In this document: piece by piece, positions 1-5,996 of the stretch
How the letters are laid out: each line of letters starts with the position of its first letter
Position numbering within the stretch: position 1 is the stretch's first letter
NCBI GenBank assembly: GCA_035464655.1
Contig: DATHRZ010000125.1
Coordinates: 1-8,293, forward strand
Source of the DNA: JARFPW01 sp035464655
Lineage (GTDB): Bacteria; Gemmatimonadota; Gemmatimonadetes; Palauibacterales; Palauibacteraceae
Length of the DNA: 8,293 bases
Direction: 5' to 3'
Position numbers and translations under genes: made by a program
The notes under the pieces: generated by a model
Seen by the model: the letters and a program-made list of their open reading frames with translations, nothing else
What the model was told of the DNA's origin: nothing
Databases searched by the model: none

Positions 1-1032
1 CTGCCGGTTCTCGCGCTGACGGCCACGGCGACGCGAACCGTGGCGGCCGACATCGTCCGTCAACTCGGCATGCGCAAACCCGACGGTTTCAAGGGGTCGT
101 TCTTTCGGCCGAATCTCGAACTCTACTGCCGGAAAAAGGGAACGGGGAACACGCGCCGCGAGATCCTGGCGCTCGTGCGGCGCCACGCGGGCGAGAGCGG
201 GATCGTCTATTGCCTGTCGCGCCGATCGGTGGAACGCACGGCGGAGTTCCTCGAACGCCGCGGCGTGAAGGCGGTCGCGTATCACGCCGGACTCGACGAT
301 GGGAGCCGTACGGCCGCCCAGGACGCCTTCGCGCGCGACGAGATCGACGTGGTCGTCGCCACGGTCGCCTTCGGCATGGGCATCGACAAGTCGAACGTGC
401 GCTTCGTCATTCATCGAGACATGCCGCCCGACATCGAGTCGTGGTACCAGGAATTCGGCCGCGCGGGCCGCGACGGCCTGCCGTCGGAGTGCGTGCTGTT
501 CTATTCGTGGGCCGACGTGAAGGTGCGGGAGCGCTTCCTGGCCGAGATCTCCGACGACGGCGAGCGCGAGCTCCGGCGCCGGGCCATGATCGGCCTGTTT
601 CGCCTCGCCGACGGCGACGTCTGCCGGCACCGTGCCCTGGTCGCCCACTTCGACGAGGAGCTGCCCGACTGCGGCACCTCGTGCGACGTGTGCCTCGGGG
701 CGGCGATCGAAGACTTGATCGGGAGCGTGGAAGCGCCGGTCGGCGCGGATCGGCGGGGCGGCGGGACGGCACGCCGGCGGGGCGCCACGGCCGAGGGCGA
801 CGCACCGCGCTCTCCGTCAGACCCGACCTTCCAGCGCCTGCGGGCCCTCAGGAAGCGGCTGGCCGATCACCACGACGTGCCGGCGTACGTGATCTTCAGC
901 GATCGCACGCTGTGGGACATGATCGATCGCCGTCCGCGATCGCTGGGGGAGATGCTCGACGTCCACGGTGTCGGCTCGACCAAGCTCGAGCGCTACGGGG
1001 ATGAGTTCCTCTCCGCGCTGCGCGAGGAGTGA
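1..1032 (+). CDS. recQ: RecQ-family ATP-dependent DNA helicase, 3' part (5' end outside window)
   Basis: 3'-to-5' superfamily 2 DNA helicase acting in recombination and replication-fork repair. The frame is open from base 1, so the N-terminal half with the Walker A and DEAH motifs lies upstream; 343 codons remain. Seen in the fragment: the RecQ signature ALTATAT at residues 5-11, the second RecA-like lobe with YCLSRR (motif IV area), ATVAFGMGIDK (motif V, about 120-130) and the arginine-finger motif QEFGRAGRDG (about 150-159). A zinc site follows, with Cys208, Cys224, Cys228 and Cys231. An HRDC domain fills about 274-343 and contains PAYVIFSD and VHGVGSTKLERYG. In E. coli RecQ a winged-helix domain of roughly 100 residues separates the zinc site from HRDC; here only about 40 residues rich in Gly, Arg and Ala lie there. 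The gene ends with TGA at 1030-1032. Family assignment is secure; the missing domain is judged from spacing only. Confidence 0.95.
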   Translation: MPVLALTATATRTVAADIVRQLGMRKPDGFKGSFFRPNLELYCRKKGTGNTRREILALVRRHAGESGIVYCLSRRSVERTAEFLERRGVKAVAYHAGLDDGSRTAAQDAFARDEIDVVVATVAFGMGIDKSNVRFVIHRDMPPDIESWYQEFGRAGRDGLPSECVLFYSWADVKVRERFLAEISDDGERELRRRAMIGLFRLADGDVCRHRALVAHFDEELPDCGTSCDVCLGAAIEDLIGSVEAPVGADRRGGGTARRRGATAEGDAPRSPSDPTFQRLRALRKRLADHHDVPAYVIFSDRTLWDMIDRRPRSLGEMLDVHGVGSTKLERYGDEFLSALREE

Positions 1033-1033
1033 G

Positions 1034-1219
1034 CGGCTGATCCTCCGGCCCCTGACCAACGCGCCGTCGAGTTTCGCGCGGCTCGGGGCCCGGTTCGACA
1101 ACGCAGCCCTGCTGCGCGCCGCCGGTGTCCCGGTCATGCTCAGGTCGTTCGAGACCCAGCGGGTGCTGTTCGAGCGCTACCGGGAGCTCGACGCGGAGAC
1201 GCCCCCGGCGTACCGCTGA
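1034..1219 (+). pseudogene. Probable remnant of an amidohydrolase (imidazolonepropionase-like)
   Basis: This stretch is open in a frame different from recQ and starts right at the recQ stop. It translates to about 61 residues beginning RLILRPLTNAPSSF and continuing through ARFDNAALLRAAGVPVML to SFETQ. The pattern 'hydrophobic-P-x-x-N-x-P-x-x-F, R-x-D-N-A-A-x-L-x-A-A-G-V, hydrophobic, S-F-[DE]-T' resembles the C-terminal half of amidohydrolase-superfamily proteins, where it precedes the metal-site loop (usually followed by HNxRxLR). Nothing of the N-terminal HxH metal motif or the rest of the barrel is present. The frame's only upstream ATGs lie inside recQ (968 and 1001) with no convincing ribosome site. 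The simplest reading is a fragment left after deletion of a larger gene. The family resemblance is from memory of the motif, not a search. It could instead be a chance open frame in GC-rich DNA. Confidence 0.4.
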
Positions 1220-1256
1220 CGACTTCTCCGGGGCACGCGGGGTAGCCCCTGTTCGC

Positions 1257-2600
1257 CTACTCGACCGGGGGCGGTACCTGGGCCAGCGCCACGGCGACCA
1301 GCACGACGACGATCATCACGACGAGCTCGACCCGAACACTGCGCCGCATGGTCGGGTGCCCGTTCGCCTCTCGCAGGGCCGGAATCAGTCGGAAGCGATT
1401 GTAGGCGCCGAAGGCGATCAGCGCCGCGAACCCGCCCGACTTCACGAGCAGCAGGTTGCCGTACGTCGACGAAAGCAGGGCCCCGAGCGACGGAAGATAG
1501 AGCAGGTCCTGGACGATGGCGGTCACCAGGATCACCCCGGAGGCCAGCAGCGCGGCCGCCGACACCCGCAGCGCGATGCGCTCGAACGTCCAGCCGACGC
1601 CGATCGTCGGATCGGGTCGCGACGGCCACACGCCCAGCAGAAGTACGCCGCCCGTCCATACGGCCGCCGCACCGAGGTGAAGGCCATTTGCCGGCAGCGA
1701 GATCAGCGGCTGTATGGTCGCCTGGTGCCCACCCAGCGCTCCGATCACCACCGCCAGCATCGCCAGGAACGCCCCGAGCCGCACGCCGCGCGTTCCGGCG
1801 AACAGCAGAAAGGCTCCGGCCGCGAGGACGACCCGGCCGGCCTCGACCACGCCGGTGCGCGTGCCCAGCGCCGTGCGGAACGTGGTCGCGGGATCGACCC
1901 CGGGTACCCGCAAACTCCAGAGCCACAGCATGAAATCGAGCGACAGCAGGACCGCCGCCGCCAGCCCGAGCGTCGAGGCCAGGCGGTGCGAGCGCGGCTC
2001 GTCGAGGATCGTCGTGCCGGCGCCGAACCACAGCAGTCCGGCGAAGCCGAGCAGGCAGAACAGCCCGAGACCTCCGACGGCGAGCCGGGACGTCAGCGAG
2101 ACGGCCGAGTCGTCTTGCTCGACCGCGGTGCCCGGGTCGGAGCCCGCCGTGCCCGCCGCCCCCGTATCCGCGATCGGCGTCGTGTCGGGCACGGCGAGAC
2201 CGGGGATGTCGGCCGCGAACGGGATGACTCCGGCAACCTGGTGCCCATCGGCCGATACCGTCAGCCAGAGGATGCGCTGGGGGCCGTTCATGGCGGGTGG
2301 GGCCGAGGCGACGAGCACGTGAGGGCGGTCGGGGACGGGCGATACCTCCAGGGCCAGCGTATCGCCGGCCGGCCCGACCCAGCGCACGCGGCTCAGGCCC
2401 GCCTCGACAGGGCCGCTGAACACGAGCACGACGTTCTCTAGCGCCGCGTCGATCACGGTGTCGCGAGCCGGCGTCGACTCCTCGAGCTCCGTATGCGGAG
2501 CGGCGGCCGGCTCGTTCGCGCCCGAGGCGCGCTGGGTCCCTGCCAGCCCGACGGCGAACGCGACGGCGACGGCGATGACCGGGGCTGCGATTCTGTTCAC
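1257..2600 (-). CDS. CopC-CopD fusion, copper resistance/transport membrane protein
   Basis: Predicted copper-binding and copper-translocating protein of the inner membrane (CopC/CopD or YcnJ-like). I chose the GTG start at 2600 because GGGAGA lies just upstream (2610-2605, minus strand) and the next residues form a signal peptide (VNRIAAPVIAVAVAFAVGL). The product is 447 residues. An upstream in-frame ATG at 2696 would put 32 residues without membrane character before the signal. Residues 36-131 are the CopC domain: HTELEESTPA, VVLVFSGPVEAGL and SADGHQVAG, with His36 and the Asp118/His120 pair as likely copper ligands. A Gly/Ala/Asp/Thr-rich linker (132-167) leads to about eight membrane segments (170-440), including GGHQAT (His292) and LHLGAAAVWTGG (His308, Trp315), the CopD hallmark. 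A Lys-Ser-Gly-Gly segment and NRFRLIPALR near 387-410 also fit CopD. The gene is convergent with recQ. The stop is TAG at 1257-1259. Confidence 0.87.
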   Translation of the reverse strand: MNRIAAPVIAVAVAFAVGLAGTQRASGANEPAAAPHTELEESTPARDTVIDAALENVVLVFSGPVEAGLSRVRWVGPAGDTLALEVSPVPDRPHVLVASAPPAMNGPQRILWLTVSADGHQVAGVIPFAADIPGLAVPDTTPIADTGAAGTAGSDPGTAVEQDDSAVSLTSRLAVGGLGLFCLLGFAGLLWFGAGTTILDEPRSHRLASTLGLAAAVLLSLDFMLWLWSLRVPGVDPATTFRTALGTRTGVVEAGRVVLAAGAFLLFAGTRGVRLGAFLAMLAVVIGALGGHQATIQPLISLPANGLHLGAAAVWTGGVLLLGVWPSRPDPTIGVGWTFERIALRVSAAALLASGVILVTAIVQDLLYLPSLGALLSSTYGNLLLVKSGGFAALIAFGAYNRFRLIPALREANGHPTMRRSVRVELVVMIVVVLVAVALAQVPPPVE

Positions 2601-2619
2601 GTTGTCTCCCGGAAGGGCC

Positions 2620-2632
2620 TGTGGTGACCACA
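2620..2632. promoter_or_regulatory. Perfect 13-bp inverted repeat, possible operator
   Basis: TGTGGT-G-ACCACA is a six-base perfect inverted repeat around one central base. It lies 20 bp upstream of the copper gene's GTG start and touches the candidate -10 box. That position, covering the -10 to +1 region, is typical for repressor operators, and a copper gene is a likely target of metal-responsive control. I do not recognise the repeat as a known CopY, CueR or CsoR box. No regulator gene is visible in the window. A short RNA hairpin in the leader is an alternative. Confidence 0.3.
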
Positions 2633-2661
2633 TCCTACGCCCGGAGGCACGGGCCTTGCAA
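2632..2661 (-). promoter_or_regulatory. Candidate sigma70-like promoter of the CopC-CopD gene
   Basis: Read on the minus strand, TTGCAA (2661-2656) is followed after 18 nt by TAGGAT (2637-2632). Each matches four of six consensus bases. The site sits in a locally AT-richer patch of the 179-nt divergent gap between the copper gene and rlpA. Transcription would begin near 2625, giving a leader of about 25 nt with the GGGAGA ribosome site. This is a weak match judged by eye, and sigma preferences of the host are unknown. I found no comparable plus-strand promoter for rlpA in the same gap. Confidence 0.28.
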
Positions 2662-2779
2662 TTCGGAACTTGCGATACGAAACCATTGTCCGACACGACG
2701 AGCGACGGCAGGTTGACGTGGCCGGCGAACGACCGGCGCGCGGCGCGTCGTCTGCGAACCCGATCGGCGAGGCGAGATC

Positions 2780-3457
2780 ATGCGAGAGCAAGACCGAAGG
2801 GGAAGTCCGGGGCCGGGGCGTGCGGCGTCGGCCTCCGTGTTCCTGCTCGCGGCGTGCGCCGCCTATCCCGCTCCCGCCCCCATGGAGAGCGTGACGACCG
2901 GTTGGCAGGAGGAGGGCGAGGCGTCGTGGTACGGTCCCGGATTCCACGGCAGGCAGACGGCCTCGGGGGAAGTCTACGACATGGAGGCGATGACGGCCGC
3001 CCACCGCGAGCTTCCGTTCGGGTCCCGTGTTCGGGTGGTCAACCTCGACAACGGCCGCGAGACCCATGTCCGCATCAACGACCGGGGACCGTTCGCCCGC
3101 GGACGAGTGCTCGACCTGTCTCGCGCGGCCGCCCGAGAGATCGACATGTTGGGATCGGGGACGGCCCGCGTCAGGATCGAAGTGCTCGAAGGCGTGGCCG
3201 AGCCGACGGTCCCGGCGGGCGTCGACGCAACGGTCTCGATTCCCGAGGGTTGTACGCTCGTGCAGGTCGGCGCGTTTGCCGAGCATCGGAACGCCGCCGA
3301 GCTGACCCGCCGGCTCGAGGCTCGTGGCGAGCCGGTGCGGCAGGTTCGCGGCAGCGACGGCCTCGTGCGGGTACTGGTCGGCCCGTTCGCGACCGAGAAC
3401 GAGACGCGCCGCATGCTCGAGCGATTCGACGGCAACCTGCGACCCTGCGAGCCCTGA
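2780..3457 (+). CDS. rlpA: RlpA-type septal lytic transglycosylase, lipoprotein with SPOR domain
   Basis: Periplasmic, outer-membrane-anchored enzyme that cleaves glycan strands lacking stem peptides, acting at the division septum in characterised homologues. The 225-residue product starts at ATG 2780 behind a purine-rich but weak ribosome site (GAGGCGAGA). A short hydrophobic stretch ends in the lipobox LAAC, so Cys26 should be lipidated. The double-psi beta-barrel domain spans about 46-136: GEASWYGPGFHGRQTASGE, TAAHRELPFG and INDRGPF, then LDLSRAAA. His75 and Asp101 match the catalytic pair of Pseudomonas RlpA and keep the same 26-residue spacing. A SPOR domain (about 157-222; LVQVGAFAEHRNAAELTRRLE and VRVLVGPF) should bind denuded septal glycan. 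Cys158 and Cys223 bracket the SPOR domain and may form a disulfide. The gene is divergent from the copper gene and 42 nt upstream of the kinase gene. Confidence 0.93.
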   Translation: MREQDRRGSPGPGRAASASVFLLAACAAYPAPAPMESVTTGWQEEGEASWYGPGFHGRQTASGEVYDMEAMTAAHRELPFGSRVRVVNLDNGRETHVRINDRGPFARGRVLDLSRAAAREIDMLGSGTARVRIEVLEGVAEPTVPAGVDATVSIPEGCTLVQVGAFAEHRNAAELTRRLEARGEPVRQVRGSDGLVRVLVGPFATENETRRMLERFDGNLRPCEP

Positions 3458-3499
3458 CCGGCAGTTGCGACGTCGTGGCCGGCGGCTTCTAATCCCGGC

Positions 3500-5254
3500 A
3501 TGCAGGACGTCGCCGTTTCGACCAGTGAGCCCACGGAGCTGGCCGCGGCCTTCCTCCAGGCCGGGGTCACGGTCGGAGTGGCGCTGGTCTGCCTCTACCT
3601 GTATCTGCGCTACCGGCGCACCTATTTCGCCGTCTGGTCGCTCGCCTGGTCGCTCTACGCCGCGCGCCTCGGCGCGATCATCTGCTTCCTGCTCACCTCG
3701 GATCGATTCTGGCTGTTCGGCCACCAGGTGCTCACCGGGTGGACGGCCGTGGCGTTCCTCTGGGCCGCCGTGTCGTTCTCGCGGCCGCTGCGCTGGCACG
3801 GGGCCTATCTGCTGCTCATCGCGTTCCCGCCCGCCTGGTCTTACGTGGCGATCTACCGGCTCGACGACTTTCTGCTCGCCGCCGGGCCGGCCGTGCTCTT
3901 CCTGGCCGGTGCCACGGCGTGGACGGGCGTCGTCCTGTGGAAGCACCACCGGCACGTGGGTTCGCTCCCGGCCGCGCTCACGGCCGGTGGGTTCGGCCTG
4001 TGGACGCTGCATCACCTGGACTATCCGTTTCTGCGGGCGCGTGGGGCCTGGGTTCCCTGGGGGTACTATCTCGACATCGTGTTCGCCCTGGCGATCAGCG
4101 CCGGTCTCCTGCTGCTCGTCCTCGAAGACCAGTACCGAGGCCTCGGTGTGCTGTCGCGCCTGTCGGGCGACCTGCAGGGCGAGCGGCGCGAGGAACGGCT
4201 GCTCGATGCGCTGCTCGCCCGCTTGCTGACGCTCCCGGCCGTGGTCGGCAGCGCGATGTACCGGTTCGACGACGGCCGGTTCGTCAGGGGTGCGGGGGCC
4301 TGCGCGGACTGGGAGGACACCGTGCCCGGCGGGCCGTCGCGCGAGGCGCTGACCCGGCTGGAGGACGCCGGCCTGCCCGCCGCGCTCCCCGGGGCCTCGA
4401 TCGCCGAGATTCGCGAGGGCGGGCACGCGTTCACCGCGGCGCTCCCGGTGTTTCGCGGCGATCGGCTCGCCGAGGCCCTCATCGTGGTCGGGAATGCGCG
4501 CAATCCGTTCGCCGCGCTCGACGAGCAGTTCCTGGTGGCACTCGGCCACCAGGTCGGCGCGGCGCTGGCCAACGCCGAGCTCCACGAGGGACTCGAACGC
4601 CGGAAAGCCGAACTCGAGAGGCTGGCCGCCCGGATGGTGCATCAGCACGAGGAGGAGCGGAGCCGGCTGTACCGCGAGCTGCACGACGAGAGCGCACAGG
4701 TGTTCGCGGCCCTGAAGCTTCAGCTCGGGATGCTGCGCGAGGCCCCCGAAGCCACCCGCGACGAGGCGCTCGCTCGCGCCGAGGAGCTCGTGCGGACAGG
4801 GATTCGCTCGATTCGCGCGGCGGCCCGCGAGCTGCGGCCGGCCCTGCTCGACGACCTGGGGCTGGTGCCCGCCCTCAGGGCCCTGGCGGACGACTTCGCC
4901 CGGACGACGAATCTGCGCGTCGCCGCGACGCTGGCCGAGACATCGGGTCTGTCGGCCGAGGCCGAGCTGGCGCTGTACCGCTCGCTGCAGGAGGGCCTGA
5001 GCAATGTGGCCCGACACGCCGCCGATGCGACCAGGGTGGAGATTCGCCTGGACTGTGGCTCCGACTGCGTCACGCTCGAGGTCCGCGACGACGGCCGGGT
5101 CGGCGACGAAAGGAACCGGGAACGGCGGCCCGGGACGGGCCTGGTGGGGATGCGCGAGCGGCTCGCTGCCGTCGGTGGTTCCGTCGAGCTGGAACGAACG
5201 GCCTCGGGCGCCCGACTCGAGGTACGAATTCCCCTGGCCGGGCGGGCCGCGTGA
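3500..5254 (+). CDS. Multi-pass membrane sensor histidine kinase (HisKA_3 / NarL-partner type)
   Basis: Sensor kinase of 584 residues that should autophosphorylate and pass phosphate to the regulator encoded next. Residues 1-208 hold about seven hydrophobic segments (17-37, 43-65, 73-93, 101-118, 126-146, 155-172, 187-208) with only short loops, so the signal is probably sensed in or at the membrane. The sixth and seventh are joined by HHLDYPFLR and PWGYYLD, a motif I recall from membrane regions of other kinases and diguanylate cyclases. Residues about 228-360 look like a degenerate GAF domain, followed by a coiled coil (362-392). The HisKA_3 H-box is RELHDESAQ with phospho-acceptor His395. 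The ATPase domain has an N-box (LQEGLSNVARHA, Asn502), a G1 box (DDGRVG, 530-535) and a G2 box (GTGLVGMRERL, 545-555). No clear ribosome site precedes the ATG; translation may depend on rlpA upstream. The ligand is unknown. Confidence 0.93.
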   Translation: MQDVAVSTSEPTELAAAFLQAGVTVGVALVCLYLYLRYRRTYFAVWSLAWSLYAARLGAIICFLLTSDRFWLFGHQVLTGWTAVAFLWAAVSFSRPLRWHGAYLLLIAFPPAWSYVAIYRLDDFLLAAGPAVLFLAGATAWTGVVLWKHHRHVGSLPAALTAGGFGLWTLHHLDYPFLRARGAWVPWGYYLDIVFALAISAGLLLLVLEDQYRGLGVLSRLSGDLQGERREERLLDALLARLLTLPAVVGSAMYRFDDGRFVRGAGACADWEDTVPGGPSREALTRLEDAGLPAALPGASIAEIREGGHAFTAALPVFRGDRLAEALIVVGNARNPFAALDEQFLVALGHQVGAALANAELHEGLERRKAELERLAARMVHQHEEERSRLYRELHDESAQVFAALKLQLGMLREAPEATRDEALARAEELVRTGIRSIRAAARELRPALLDDLGLVPALRALADDFARTTNLRVAATLAETSGLSAEAELALYRSLQEGLSNVARHAADATRVEIRLDCGSDCVTLEVRDDGRVGDERNRERRPGTGLVGMRERLAAVGGSVELERTASGARLEVRIPLAGRAA

Positions 5255-5937
5255 CCGAGCCGCCGATCCGGGTCGTGGTGGCCGACGACCACGCGGTAGT
5301 CCGCGAAGGGATTCGTCGCGTCCTCGACGACGACCCGGACGTCACCGTCGTGGGCGAGGCGTCGACCGGAGCGGAAGCCCTGGAGCTCATCGAGGACTGC
5401 CGGCCGGATGTCGTGCTTCTGGACCTCGGCCTGCCCGATATCACCGGACTCGAGGTCGTACGGCGCCTGCGCCAGGCGGGGGCACCGCCTCGTATCCTCG
5501 TGCTCAGCATGCACGAGGACGACGAGTACGTTCTCCGCGCGGTCCGGGCCGGCGTCGACGGCTACTTGCTGAAGGACGAGGCGGAGCCTGCCCTGCTGCG
5601 AGCCGCCGTGCGATCCGTGCATGCCGGCGATTCCTACTTCAGCACGACGGCTGCCGCGTCACTCGCCGGAGCCTTACGTCCGCTGACGGGCGCCGAAACA
5701 GAAGCCGATCCGCTCGCCCCGCTCACCGAGCGCGAGCTCGAGGTCCTGCGGCTCGTAGCGACAGGGCGAAGCAACAAGGAGATGGCGGCGCAGCTCGGGA
5801 TCAGCCGGCGCACCGTCGAGACCCATCGCGAGAACCTCATGCGGAAGCTCGACATACACTCGATCGCGGGGCTCACCCGGCTCGCACTCGAGCAGGGCCT
5901 GCTCGACGATGAGAACCCGCAGGACACTGCCGGGTAA
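5251..5937 (+). CDS. NarL/FixJ-family response regulator
   Basis: DNA-binding response regulator of 228 residues, the expected length for the family. The start is GTG at 5251, overlapping the kinase stop as GTGA, so the two are translationally coupled and form a cognate pair. The receiver domain (about 6-125) has the acidic pair Asp12/Asp13 (VVVADDH), phospho-acceptor Asp58 (VVLLDLGLPD), Ser86 (ILVLSMHEDD) in the switch position and Lys108 (GYLLKDEAE). A linker leads to a LuxR-type helix-turn-helix at about 157-213: LTERELEVLRLVATGRSNKE, then LGISRRTVETHRENLMRKL, with all the usual signature residues. Phosphorylation at Asp58 should promote dimerisation and binding to target promoters. Likely targets are unknown; the peptidase gene 59 nt downstream and rlpA upstream are positional candidates only. 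Confidence 0.95.
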   Translation: MTEPPIRVVVADDHAVVREGIRRVLDDDPDVTVVGEASTGAEALELIEDCRPDVVLLDLGLPDITGLEVVRRLRQAGAPPRILVLSMHEDDEYVLRAVRAGVDGYLLKDEAEPALLRAAVRSVHAGDSYFSTTAAASLAGALRPLTGAETEADPLAPLTERELEVLRLVATGRSNKEMAAQLGISRRTVETHRENLMRKLDIHSIAGLTRLALEQGLLDDENPQDTAG

Positions 5938-5996
5938 TTCGACGCCACGGAGCGGCGATCGTAGCCGTGACTGAGACGTCCAAGGAGACCATTTTG

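Noticed and set aside
1230..1249. GGGGC...GCCCC inverted repeat between the convergent recQ and copper genes
   Set aside because: The five-base stem with ten-base loop has no T-run on either strand. Such repeats are expected by chance in this GC-rich DNA, though the position would suit a terminator.
1290..1330. Run of GAC/GAT/CAC triplets resembling a simple repeat
   Set aside because: It encodes the Val/Ile-rich last membrane segment of the copper protein on the minus strand, so codon choice explains it.
1125..2441. 438-codon plus-strand open frame opposite the copper gene
   Set aside because: Composition is Arg/Gln/Gly-rich without motifs, while the minus strand encodes clear CopC and CopD features with membrane helices.
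3458..3482. CCGGC...GCCGG hairpin directly after the rlpA stop
   Set aside because: Short stem, 15-nt loop and no T-tract; the kinase gene follows closely, so a terminator call is not supported.
2597..5017. 806-codon minus-strand open frame
   Set aside because: Antisense to rlpA and most of the kinase gene; no domain, low-complexity Arg/Gly/Glu/Gln composition, and no plausible start context.
3739..5250. In-frame upstream extension of the response regulator across the kinase gene
   Set aside because: The receiver domain begins at the GTG at 5251, which overlaps the kinase stop. The upstream part is an Arg-rich out-of-frame reading of the kinase.
5946..5969. CACGG...CCGTG inverted repeat after the regulator gene
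   Set aside because: Five-base stem with a 14-base loop and no T-tract; too weak to call a terminator or an operator.
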